From positions 62,001 through 126,000 of the forward strand of contig JAEUIT010000031.1 of assembly GCA_016795035.1 (NCBI GenBank): DNA of 64,000 bases. Direction: 5' to 3'. This stretch comes from Phycisphaerae bacterium (GTDB taxonomy: Bacteria; Planctomycetota; Phycisphaerae; Phycisphaerales; SM1A02). Positions within the stretch are counted from its first letter, which is position 1; each line of letters begins with the position of its first letter. The translations under genes and the position numbers were made by a program. Below, piece by piece: positions 17,342 to 25,690 of this stretch. The notes beneath the pieces were generated by a model. The model was not told the origin of the DNA. It made no database searches and saw only the letters and a list, made by a program, of their open reading frames with translations.

Positions 17342-18814
17342 TCAGGACCAGGCGCCGAGCAGGATGGCGACGTCGGTCGGACCCACGAACCCGTCGCCGT
17401 CAAGATCGGCGAAGGAGCCGAGCGTCCCCCACTCGCCGAGACAGATGCCGAGATCGAGCTCGTCGACTTCGCCGTCCTCGTCGAGATCGCCGAGGAGCGC
17501 CGGCGTGATGGCTGCAACGAAGAGTTCGAGGTTCGCGTCGGGCGCGGGATCGTCGGCTTCCGGATCGAGCTCGTGCTCGGAGCGGTACGCGATGTGCTGC
17601 GAGTCGCCCGAGACGCAGATGTAGTTCTTCGCAGCCGCGTCGCTCAGGAGCGCGATCGGCGCGCCGTACTCCGAGATCGTCACTTGCGTGAGCGCATCGA
17701 GCGCGAGGTCGTAGCGGAAGAGCTCGCGGTTCTTGTCGGGGTTCTCGCCGATCGGATCACGGTCCGACTCGAAGACCACGAACGCTCCGTCCGGGCTCAA
17801 CACCGGCTCGAGGTTCTTGCCGCCGACCACGGAGGGCGTCGCCTGGGCGAAGGTCATGCGGCCGCGGCGCGACAGGTCACACACGAAGATCTCGCGCGTG
17901 AACGCTGGATTCTCGCCCGCAAGATTCGCGCGCGAGATGAAGCTCACGTGCTCGCCGCCCGCGTCGATCCCGGGAAACTCGTTCTGCGCCGACGGCGTCG
18001 TCTGCGTCACGTGCTCGAAGCCAAAGCCTTGCGTCCAGCGCCAGACCTCGATGCTCGAGTCGGGGTTCGAGCCGTCGAAGTTGTTGTTGCTGAGGAACGC
18101 GATGCGCGTGCCGTCGCCGTTCACGACCGGCGCGGTCGCCGACTTGCCGAGCATGGAGTTCGTCACCGCGATCGTCTGGCCGTCGGCGCGACGGTAGCGC
18201 CATACGTCCATCGTTCCGTCCTGGCTCGTCTGATAGACGACGCAGGCGCCGTCGGAGCTCAGCCGCGGCGCCGCGAGAATCGCGTTGCCGGGAGTGAACG
18301 TCAGTTGCGAGACGGCACCGGTCGCCACGTCGATCTCGAAGACCTCGAACGACCCGTCGGCGTTCGTGCCGGTGAAGTTGAACGCCGAGCGGAATATCAC
18401 CGCATCCCCGTCGGGCGTGACGCCGGGCTCGAAGTTGCCGTAGAACGCGGTCGTGTTGGTGAGCTGCGCGACGGTGCCCAACTCGCGATCGAAGAGCATG
18501 ATCTCGAAGTTGGCGTCGGCGTTCTCGCCGGTGAAGTTGAAGGCGGAGCGAAACGCGACGAAGCGGCCGTCGGCACTCGCGCTCGGCTCGAAGACCGCGA
18601 AGCCGAACGGCATTGCGGTGGCCTGATGCCAGATCGGCGCGCCCGCCTGCAACGGGGAAATGATGGACACCGCCGCCCCGGCGGCCACCAGCGCGCACAC
18701 GACAGAGCCCGCGATGCGGCCATGCGTCGGTCGAGAGCCGGTTCCCTTCCACGTGCGATGTTGTTTCGAGGCTTGCGTTACGCGACTAACAAACGCTTCG
18801 AGTGCGTCGAGCAT
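17342..18814 (-). CDS. Secreted TolB-like beta-propeller protein with dockerin-like tail
   Basis: 490 residues. After a short basic N-terminus a signal-like hydrophobic segment spans about 34-56. The body has repeated TolB/WD40-like blades: DGRFVAFRSAFNFTGENAD, DGDAVIFRSAFNFTGTNAD and related D-G-x-x-V-x-F-x-S sequences, each followed by E-I/V-F-x-x-D. The C-terminus carries two dockerin-like loops, DEDGEVDELDLGICLGEWG and DLDGDGFVGPTDVAILLGAW. Likely a surface-displayed propeller; ligand unknown. It is convergent with arginase, 14 bases apart, and divergent from the next dockerin-tailed gene. Confidence 0.75.
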   Translation of the reverse strand: MLDALEAFVSRVTQASKQHRTWKGTGSRPTHGRIAGSVVCALVAAGAAVSIISPLQAGAPIWHQATAMPFGFAVFEPSASADGRFVAFRSAFNFTGENADANFEIMLFDRELGTVAQLTNTTAFYGNFEPGVTPDGDAVIFRSAFNFTGTNADGSFEVFEIDVATGAVSQLTFTPGNAILAAPRLSSDGACVVYQTSQDGTMDVWRYRRADGQTIAVTNSMLGKSATAPVVNGDGTRIAFLSNNNFDGSNPDSSIEVWRWTQGFGFEHVTQTTPSAQNEFPGIDAGGEHVSFISRANLAGENPAFTREIFVCDLSRRGRMTFAQATPSVVGGKNLEPVLSPDGAFVVFESDRDPIGENPDKNRELFRYDLALDALTQVTISEYGAPIALLSDAAAKNYICVSGDSQHIAYRSEHELDPEADDPAPDANLELFVAAITPALLGDLDEDGEVDELDLGICLGEWGTLGSFADLDGDGFVGPTDVAILLGAWS

Positions 18815-18996
18815 GCGTCACTCCGATGGCTGCCCCTCGGGTCGCAAGATACGTGCGTCGCGCCGACTCACGATCGGGAAAGTGAGAGTTCGCCCAAAAA
18901 GCGCCTCAGCCCTCGACACTGGCGAGACGACCTGCGACGCTCATGCACGACCCGGCGCACCGTTCACCGTTCAGTCCGCCTTACCGGAGAACTCGT

Positions 18997-19647
18997 ATGC
19001 GTCCATGCGCCCGTTTCCTGTCCGCGTCCCTCGTTGCGTCAGCATTCATGTCTGGCGCCTTCGGCGATTCCGTGACCTATGAGGTCGGCCCTACGTCGGC
19101 GTTCCTCAAGGGCTGCTTTCCGCCCTGCATGTGTCCCCTTGCCGCGTTCGGTCTCACGGGCTCGTTCGAGCTCTCGCCGACGCTCGAGCCGTCGCGCGTG
19201 ACGACGTACGACGTGAGCAATCTCGTCCTCGTCGCGACGACCGCGGAGACCTTCGTGACCCTCGTCGGCGGCGGCACCTATTCGATCGCCGGCGCGAAGG
19301 GCGATCTCCAGCGTCTGGAGCTCGAACTCATCGTCGGCGTCGACGAGCCCGTCCACTTCGACAGCGGATGGGTGCCGGTCGAGGTCGAGTGGCCCGCGAT
19401 CTCGATCGTCGTGCCGATGAACGACATGACCTGCTTCGATCAAGTCGTCGATCTCGTCGCCGCCCCGTCGCAGGCGATCAGCGCCGACCTCGACGGCGAC
19501 GGCAGCGTCAACGGGCTCGACCTCGGGTCTCTCCTGAGCGCGTGGGGCTCATGCGCCTTCCCGGCGCCGTGCTTCGGCGATCTCGACGGCGACGGCCAGA
19601 TCGGCGCGTCCGACCTCAGCATCCTGCTCGGCGCCTGGACCGGCTGA
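18997..19647 (+). CDS. Secreted protein of unknown function with dockerin-like tail
   Basis: 216 residues from ATG 18997, with GGAGA eight bases upstream and a signal peptide (MRPCARFLSASLVASAFMSG). The body is beta-rich with Cys pairs near the N-terminus (GCFPPCMC) and no recognised domain. Two dockerin-like loops end the protein: DLDGDGSVNGLDLGSLLSAWG and DLDGDGQIGASDLSILLGAW. A hairpin and a dispersed word (19661-19668) follow the stop. Confidence 0.75.
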   Translation: MRPCARFLSASLVASAFMSGAFGDSVTYEVGPTSAFLKGCFPPCMCPLAAFGLTGSFELSPTLEPSRVTTYDVSNLVLVATTAETFVTLVGGGTYSIAGAKGDLQRLELELIVGVDEPVHFDSGWVPVEVEWPAISIVVPMNDMTCFDQVVDLVAAPSQAISADLDGDGSVNGLDLGSLLSAWGSCAFPAPCFGDLDGDGQIGASDLSILLGAWTG

Positions 19648-19660
19648 AACGCGGAGACAC

Positions 19661-19702
19661 CTGCAACGACGAGATCGCCTCGCGTCGAGGCGTCGTCACG
19701 CT
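19661..19702. terminator. Hairpin between convergent genes with a dispersed word on its 5' side
   Basis: CGCCTC and GAGGCG arms around GCGTC (about 19676-19692), extended by imperfect pairing, follow directly after the word CTGCAACGACGAG. It lies between the stop at 19647 and the convergent stop at 19696. No T run is seen, so termination is only possible. Confidence 0.3.
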
Positions 19703-20610
19703 CTCGCTCGCAGCGGGATCGGCGGCGCCTCGACGTGATCCTTGAGGAGGACGAGAAACGACGCCCAGCCAAGCTGGTAGGCGGCGCGGATGCGCGGATC
19801 GTCGAAGGGCGGGCGGCGATGCCGCAGGATCACCCGCGTGCACGCGTCCTCGACCGGGTGCAGCTCCCAGCGCACCGACGTCGTCCCTTCCGGCTCGCCG
19901 TTGGCGCCGGCTTCGTGCGGGTACCACCAGTCATGGTCGAGCATGCGCTCGGGCACGAAATCGAGAAGCGTGCCCGGGCCGCTCGGCTCCTTGTTCGCCC
20001 CGGCCGTCCAGCCATATGAGTACGCGCCGCCGACCGTCAGCACGACGCGCGCGTCGCGGGCGATCCATCGATTGAGTTCGGGCGCCGACGTGAGCGCTCG
20101 CCACACCGCGGGCGGCGGCGCATCGAGCTCGACGGTGAGCACGACGTCACCGGACCGATCGCGGAAGTCCGGCCGCACGAGCGCGGCGCCGGTCGCGAGG
20201 TAGGCGCGGAGATTCCCCATCGCCGTGAGCCAGTAGTCCGCGAGCAGCCAGGGCGCCTCGTCGCCGAAGCCGAGATCTCCGCGCGTCTCGTGGCGCACGG
20301 CGATCGTCGTCACGCCGTCGCGTTCCGTGAGCGTGATCGACGCCTCGTTCGCCTCGCCGCGCCACGACCAGCGCACCGCAATCGCGCGGCCGGCCTCGAC
20401 GCGCGTGCACGTTCCGTCGGCGAGCGCCTCGTCTTCGATCCATGGCGTGAAGCGGCCCCAGAGCGCGAAGGCGCCGCCGGTGCGCGGCTCGACGCTCGCA
20501 TGCTCGGACCACCACGTGCGCACCGCGCGCGATTCGGTCAGCGCCGCGAAGATGCGCCGCGCGTCGGCCATGATCCGGAACTCGCCGACGAAGGTCGTCA
20601 CGCGCCGCAT
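19696..20610 (-). CDS. Tandem AHSA1/SRPBCC-domain protein
   Basis: 304 residues made of two START-like AHSA1 domains (about 1-135 and 150-290). Each begins with a strand-helix pattern (IMADARRIFAALTESRAVRTWW; LDAPPPAVWRALTSAPELNRWI) and ends with the family's long C-terminal helix (WLLADYWLTAMGNLRAYL; AAYQLGWASFLVLLKDHV). The family binds hydrophobic ligands or Hsp90-type partners; the role here is unknown. Confidence 0.75.
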   Translation of the reverse strand: MRRVTTFVGEFRIMADARRIFAALTESRAVRTWWSEHASVEPRTGGAFALWGRFTPWIEDEALADGTCTRVEAGRAIAVRWSWRGEANEASITLTERDGVTTIAVRHETRGDLGFGDEAPWLLADYWLTAMGNLRAYLATGAALVRPDFRDRSGDVVLTVELDAPPPAVWRALTSAPELNRWIARDARVVLTVGGAYSYGWTAGANKEPSGPGTLLDFVPERMLDHDWWYPHEAGANGEPEGTTSVRWELHPVEDACTRVILRHRRPPFDDPRIRAAYQLGWASFLVLLKDHVEAPPIPLRARA

Positions 20611-20640
20611 CGTACCGGCCGCCTCGTGCGGCGAACGTCC

Positions 20641-21585
20641 TCAGATCATGCGGCGCGGCGGCGGGGCGTCGGAGCCGTCGTCGATCACCTGGTCGCTAGT
20701 TCCGCCCACAGCGGGCAACGGACTCCCCGTTGCAGCCGAAAGGCTCGACGCGGTGCGGCCCATCGCGATCGTCGCACCCCGGGCGGACCGCTCGGCCGCG
20801 TCGCGATCGGTCGCGGCGTCGACGAGGAGCGACTCGGCGGCCAGAAGCTCGGCATGCAACGCCTCGCCGCAGCGCCACGCGAGGCCCACGAGGATCGCGA
20901 CCGCGAGCGCGGGCACCACCACATGGACGACCAACGGCTCGACGCCGAACGGTCCGGCCACGCCTTGCAGCGCTTCGACCTCGGCGACGAGACTGCTGTA
21001 CGAGAGGAAGAGGCCGCCCCAACCGAGCTGCGGCCACCACGAAGACCAGGGCAAGAGGAAGCCGACGAGCCCCGCCGACCACAACACGCCGCCGAGCGTC
21101 GCGCCGGCCGCGTTCGGGGCCCGAACGAGCGTCGTGACGAAAGCGACGGCGAGGACGAGCGGCAGGAGAAGCATCGCACCCACGCCGGCGACGCTGGCGA
21201 CGCCGCTGAGCGCCGAGAGCACGCGTTCGGTGGTGCGCGACGCGGGCTTCGTCTCGGTGCTCTCGTCAGGGGCGGCGGCCTCGTCGGCCTCCCCCACTGC
21301 AGGCACCGACGGCCCCGCGCCGCCCGTCACCGGCCGGATCGACGGGGCGACCGGCATCGCGTTCGCGCGCTCGATCTCCGCCTCCGCGACCTTTTCCGGT
21401 TGCGTCAGCGCGGTGAGCCCGTGCGTGCGGACATCGGTGAAGGCGAGCACGGCCCACACGCACGACTGCAGCACGATCGCCACCGCCGCGGTCAAGCAAA
21501 GACCGGCGAGCAGGCGAACGAGCCGCGCCAAGACTGGCGCCATCGTGGCATCTGGACCGCGTCGACGTTCCATCGACGACAGCAT
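20641..21585 (-). CDS. Hypothetical multi-pass membrane protein
   Basis: 314 residues with about five hydrophobic segments (roughly 20-48, 125-152, 163-180, 190-200 and 218-240), a Pro/Ala/Glu-rich hydrophilic loop (about 65-118) and a C-terminal Ala-rich helix. No known domain is recognised. The start is uncertain: Met5 or Met15 would also work. It follows the AHSA1 gene's start by 30 bases and shares its strand. Confidence 0.55.
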   Translation of the reverse strand: MLSSMERRRGPDATMAPVLARLVRLLAGLCLTAAVAIVLQSCVWAVLAFTDVRTHGLTALTQPEKVAEAEIERANAMPVAPSIRPVTGGAGPSVPAVGEADEAAAPDESTETKPASRTTERVLSALSGVASVAGVGAMLLLPLVLAVAFVTTLVRAPNAAGATLGGVLWSAGLVGFLLPWSSWWPQLGWGGLFLSYSSLVAEVEALQGVAGPFGVEPLVVHVVVPALAVAILVGLAWRCGEALHAELLAAESLLVDAATDRDAAERSARGATIAMGRTASSLSAATGSPLPAVGGTSDQVIDDGSDAPPPRRMI

Positions 21586-21689
21586 CGGTTACGTGTCACG
21601 ATCGATCGACCGAACCTTGCGCAGAGCGGCGACTTCACAATCGCCTGACCGGTACGGCCGTCACAGAGCGAATGGCCCGACCGGAGGCG

Positions 21690-22457
21690 TCAGGCGCCGA
21701 CCGCGAGGCGATGCGCGAGAAGGTCGGGGAGACCGGCGCGACGCATCTCGCGCTGGGCGAGGCCGATGTTGTATTCGACGCGGCGAACCTCGAAGAGATT
21801 GTCCTTGAGGTCGATCGTCGCGTAGCTCGCTCGGGGATCGCCGTCGCGCGGCTGGCCGACCGAGCCGGGGTTCAGGATGTGACGGCCGCTTCGCTTCAGT
21901 TCGTACGGCTCGTCGTCATGCAGGATCGTCGCTTCGACGTCCGTGCCGTGCAGGCGGTCGCCGCAGTCGTCGCTGTCGGTCGCGAATGCCATCGGCACGT
22001 GCGTGTGTCCGACGAGACAGACGCGGGCATCGACGCCGCGGAACGCGAGCGCCGCGGTCGCCGGATCGCCGACGTAGCCGGTCGTCGATGGCGGCACCGG
22101 CGAGTCGTGCACGCAGATCAGGTAGGGCGACTGGTCGTGCACGGAGCGCATCATGCGAATCGCGTCGAGATGCTCTTGGCGAAGCCGACGGCGCGTCCAC
22201 TCGATCGCGAATCGCGCGACCGGATTGAAGCCTTCGGAGATCGTCGAGTCGAAGAGCGCGTCTTCGTGATTGCCGCGCACCGCGATGCGGCACCGGCCCG
22301 AGAGCAGCTCAAGGCAGCGCTCCGGATGCGGACCGTAGCCGATCACGTCGCCGAGGCAGATCACGTCGCCGATTCCTTCGCGCGACACGTCAGCGAGCAC
22401 GGCCTCAAGGGCGTGCACGTTGCCATGGATGTCTGAAAGTACGGCGATGCGCGCCAT
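21690..22457 (-). CDS. YfcE/MJ0936-like metallophosphoesterase
   Basis: 255 residues from the ATG at 22457; GGAG precedes this start, and the protein then begins MARIAVLSDIHGN as is usual for the family. Calcineurin-like metal motifs are complete: DIHGN (9-13), GDVIGYG, GNHED, and GHTHVPM. The family hydrolyses phosphodiesters with two metal ions; the in vivo substrate is unknown. It is the lone gene between two non-coding stretches. Confidence 0.85.
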   Translation of the reverse strand: MARIAVLSDIHGNVHALEAVLADVSREGIGDVICLGDVIGYGPHPERCLELLSGRCRIAVRGNHEDALFDSTISEGFNPVARFAIEWTRRRLRQEHLDAIRMMRSVHDQSPYLICVHDSPVPPSTTGYVGDPATAALAFRGVDARVCLVGHTHVPMAFATDSDDCGDRLHGTDVEATILHDDEPYELKRSGRHILNPGSVGQPRDGDPRASYATIDLKDNLFEVRRVEYNIGLAQREMRRAGLPDLLAHRLAVGA

Positions 22458-23011
22458 GCGTGGCTCCGACCGGGGAGAGTGAGAACCGTCCGTGCGCCGT
22501 TCGAGGAGCTGCACCGCGCAGCCCAGCATGTCGAACGACCTCTGACTCGCCCCTCCAACGTTGTCCTTGCTAGAACTTCTGCGTGCGCTCGTGAAGTCTG
22601 GTGAGCCTCAGGCCGCGTGCGGCGGCGAGACACCAAAACTCGTGAGACGCCTGCGGTTTTCGGCTGAACGCCAAGTCTTGCCGCAGATTCCGTCGTCTTC
22701 CTCTCGCGACGCTGAATGTACCGTCCGAATCTCTCGTCGTTGCCGACGAGTCCCGCGATCCCTGCATTCGCGGTCCGCCTGTTACGCCTATGCGACGTGT
22801 GAGTTCGCCCATCGGCGCCGAGGCCGTAACCCTCGGCGGGTGCGGGGCCTCGAGTCTCGATCCTTAGGAGTTGCCGCGTCGGTCTTGCGGGCCGCGCGGC
22901 TTCTCTCGCAACATGCCGAGGGGTTTCCAGCGCGACACGCCGCGGGAGATGCCGCGCAGGCGGGTTGGCCGTCAACCCTTACGAGACCTTCACGCGAAAT
23001 GAGCCGCCGAC
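22458..23011. other. 554-base non-coding gap, possibly holding a structured RNA
   Basis: No frame here has believable protein sequence. Three perfect hairpins fall within about 100 bases: 22733-22750 (CTCGTCG/CGACGAG, GCAA tetraloop when read on the minus strand), 22753-22773 (CCGCGA/TCGCGG) and 22817-22837 (GCCGAGG/CCTCGGC). I could not match RNase P, tmRNA, SRP or 6S RNA landmarks, so this is only a candidate for a structured transcript. Confidence 0.3.
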
Positions 23012-24250
23012 CTATGGCCGCGACGTCTCCTCAGATCCTCGCGTGGGCGGAAGAACCTCGCGAAAGGATTCACAAAGGTCGTATTGGCCGTCGCTTCCCC
23101 TGAGAATGAGGCCGCGAAGTTCGAGCAGCGTGAGCTCCGCGAACGCGGCGCCGACGTCGATGTCCGCCGACACCAGCCGATCCACAAGCCGCTCACGATC
23201 GGCCGGGCCGTCGGCGAGCGCGCGACCGATGGAGACGGCGACGACCGAGAGCTCTCGGGACGCCGGCTGCAACGCCGAGACGGCAAGCGCGCCGGCGACG
23301 AGTTGCGGCGACGAGCCCAACTGCTCGATCGCCTCGTCGACCGACGTGACGAGACCGGCCCACCCTTCGCGGATCGCGCGGTGACAGCCTTCGCTCGTCG
23401 GACTGTCGACGCGCCCCGGAAGCGCCATCGCTTCGCGACCGTGATCCTCGACGGCGATGCGCGCGGTGATCGCCGCGCCGCTGCGAGCCCGCGCCTCGAT
23501 CACGAGGACCCCGAGCGACAGGCCCGACACGATGCGATTGCGGCGCGGGAAGAGTTCCGCACGCGGCGGCATCGACATCGGAAACTCGCTGAGGACCGCG
23601 CCGCGGCCGTCGGCGATCTCGCGAAAGAGCCCCGCGTGCTCCGGCGGGTAGGGACACGCGAGACCCGACCCGAGCACTGCGATCGTCCGCCCGCCGGTGC
23701 GGAGCGCCGCGCGATGCGCCTCGGCGTCGATGCCGCGGGCGCCGCCGCTCACGACTGTGTGGCCGCGCTCGGCGAAGCCGCGGGCGAACCGGGCCGCCTG
23801 ATCGCGCCCGTAGGCGGACGCGCGACGCGAGCCGACCACGGCCACGGCCCAAGCGTCCTTGGCGTCGAGGGATCCTTGGCACCAGAGGAATGGCGGCGGA
23901 TCGGGAACCGCACCGAGCAAGGTCGGATACGCAGGCTCCCCGACGGCGACGACCGCCGCCCCGACCGCCCGGCCCGCGTCGATCTCGCGACGCGCGCCTC
24001 CGAGGTCGACACGCTGCCGGAGTCGCGCCGCGCGATCGACCGAACAGCCGAGCGCGGCCGCCCACGTCTCCGCGTTGCCGCCGATCGCGGCGTGGGCCGT
24101 GCCGTGCGCCGCCCGAAGCCGACCGATGCCCACGGCTCCGAGCCCGTGGCAGAGGGATAGCGCCACCGCCGCCTCCCGCTCGGCTTCCCAGTCCCATGTC
24201 GTATTGCCCGTTCCTGCCGTTCCGCCGATCGCGTCGCTCGCCGTCATCAC
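23012..24250 (-). CDS. dprA: DNA-processing protein DprA (Smf)
   Basis: 412 residues. The Rossmann-like core has the DprA signature: VGSRRASAYG, SGGARGIDAEAHRAAL, TIAVLGSGL followed by YP, LSEFP, FPRRNRIVSGLS, and the GxxxMALPGRVDSPTSEGCH block. An N-terminal helical/SAM-like region (about 10-75) and a C-terminal winged-helix DML1-like region (about 345-400) complete the usual layout. DprA binds incoming single-stranded DNA and loads RecA during natural transformation; it also occurs in bacteria not shown to be competent. It carries a dispersed word internally (23267-23274). Confidence 0.93.
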   Translation of the reverse strand: MMTASDAIGGTAGTGNTTWDWEAEREAAVALSLCHGLGAVGIGRLRAAHGTAHAAIGGNAETWAAALGCSVDRAARLRQRVDLGGARREIDAGRAVGAAVVAVGEPAYPTLLGAVPDPPPFLWCQGSLDAKDAWAVAVVGSRRASAYGRDQAARFARGFAERGHTVVSGGARGIDAEAHRAALRTGGRTIAVLGSGLACPYPPEHAGLFREIADGRGAVLSEFPMSMPPRAELFPRRNRIVSGLSLGVLVIEARARSGAAITARIAVEDHGREAMALPGRVDSPTSEGCHRAIREGWAGLVTSVDEAIEQLGSSPQLVAGALAVSALQPASRELSVVAVSIGRALADGPADRERLVDRLVSADIDVGAAFAELTLLELRGLILRGSDGQYDLCESFREVLPPTRGSEETSRP

Positions 24251-24344
24251 AGCCCCGCCGAAGGCCCCCTCGGCGCGCGAAGCGTACCGGCGAATTCGGC
24301 GAGGTCGCCAAATCGCGCCAAAGCGCAGTGCCTATCGCGATGCG

Positions 24345-25394
24345 TCAGTCGGCGCCGTGGCGAGCCGGCTCGACGCGCTCGGTGTCGGGGCCGGTGACGA
24401 GATCGTCATACGCGCTCACCTCGCGCGAGGGCGTGTCTCCGCCGTCGCTCGGGGCGGTGTGAAACGCGTCGGCGCTGACCGCAGGCATCTCGAGTGCCAC
24501 GGTCGCAACCGGATCCTCCGCGGCGTCGTCGCCGTCGACCACCTCGGGCCACGCGTCCGCGCGGCTGTCGGTGCGGGCGATCACGTCGTCGCTCGTCACG
24601 AGTTCGACGTCGATGATGTCGTCGTCCTCGGTCTCGTCGGTCTCTTCGACGACAAGCACCCCGCGATCGGATGCGGCCGAAGGATCGACATCGACGGTCG
24701 GCGGGATCCCTTCCTCGCCCATCTCGACGACACGGCCAGCGACCAGCTCGCGCATCGAGGCGCCGCTTGCGGCGCACGTCGCCGTCGCCACGCCAGGCGC
24801 GACGCCGTCCGACGCAGGGAAGTCGTCGTCGCGCGCCGGCCGACCGTTCGGCATCCGTCGGCCCCCGTTGTCGGGTGCGAGCAGGAGTCCGACGAAGAGA
24901 AGGAAGACGGACGACGCGAGAAGCCAGAGGCGATTCGGTCCGGTGGCGAGTCGACTGAGGAGCGTGTCGGGATACGGGTCGGGCGTGATCGTGGGCGTGG
25001 GCACGCTCTCGTCGATCCACTGCGCGACCGTGTGATTCACGCCGGGCGTGAGAAGGAGCGGCTCCTCGCCTTCGGGCACGCGGTTGAGCTGCGCGCTTGC
25101 GAGACGACGCACGAGCTGCGGGTCGCCGCTGCGGAGTTCGCTGAGGAATTGGTCGTACGCCTGGAGCCGGCCGTACATCCGGGTCTCCTCGGCCTCGACC
25201 TTGCGCCATTCGTTGCGAAGGTCGTGGAGCTCGCGCTGCGCGGGAATGATGATGCCGGCAACGAGGAGCGCGAGTCCGGCGAGCACGAACGGCCAGCCCG
25301 GATCGAGCAGGCGGTCCCACTGGAAGAGTGGCCGAGTCGTGGGCGCGGGCGCGGGAATCTGCGAGGCGGGATCGAAGGTCACGGCGGAGTCCAT
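24345..25394 (-). CDS. Hypothetical membrane protein with FtsB/DivIC-like coiled coil
   Basis: 349 residues from ATG 25394; the frame continues upstream but becomes Arg/Ser-rich there. One membrane helix (about 34-52) runs straight into a coiled coil (AQRELHDLRNEWRKVEAEETRMYGRLQAYDQFL, about 55-90), a layout like the septum proteins FtsB/DivIC. A second helix (about 152-170) precedes a very acidic, low-complexity tail. A cell-division role is speculation. It diverges from the chemotaxis operon. Confidence 0.5.
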   Translation of the reverse strand: MDSAVTFDPASQIPAPAPTTRPLFQWDRLLDPGWPFVLAGLALLVAGIIIPAQRELHDLRNEWRKVEAEETRMYGRLQAYDQFLSELRSGDPQLVRRLASAQLNRVPEGEEPLLLTPGVNHTVAQWIDESVPTPTITPDPYPDTLLSRLATGPNRLWLLASSVFLLFVGLLLAPDNGGRRMPNGRPARDDDFPASDGVAPGVATATCAASGASMRELVAGRVVEMGEEGIPPTVDVDPSAASDRGVLVVEETDETEDDDIIDVELVTSDDVIARTDSRADAWPEVVDGDDAAEDPVATVALEMPAVSADAFHTAPSDGGDTPSREVSAYDDLVTGPDTERVEPARHGAD

Positions 25395-25690
25395 TCCGGC
25401 GCAAGGCTGCATCGCGGGCGTCGAGCAGACGTCGCCCGCGGAGAGCGCTCGGCAACGATCGTCTATCGACGCGTCACTGCGGCGACATGCAGATTCGGTC
25501 GTCCGTGCCGAACGTCCGCATCGTAACGGACGCACGTTCCGCCATGCGCAATGTCCGCGCGTCGGGCCCGTCACGACCGTCACAGGCGGCGCGGCCGAAG
25601 GACGCCCGCGTTCCCTTGCGAAATCGGCCTCTGGGGCCAGCCGATGCAGCGTCGCCTCGTCTCTCGAGACGCCGTTCTCGCCCACGTCCC
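25395..25690. other. Divergent upstream region of the chemotaxis operon
   Basis: About 296 bases separate the two divergent starts. It carries the cheA promoter by position, but I see no clear sigma-70, sigma-28 (TAAA/GCCGATAA) or sigma-54 (GG-N10-GC with TTGC) boxes. Confidence 0.3.

Noticed and set aside
22361..22975. 204-residue frame between the phosphoesterase and dprA
   Set aside because: Arg/Thr/Ser-rich without domain pattern, overlapping the phosphoesterase start in another frame.
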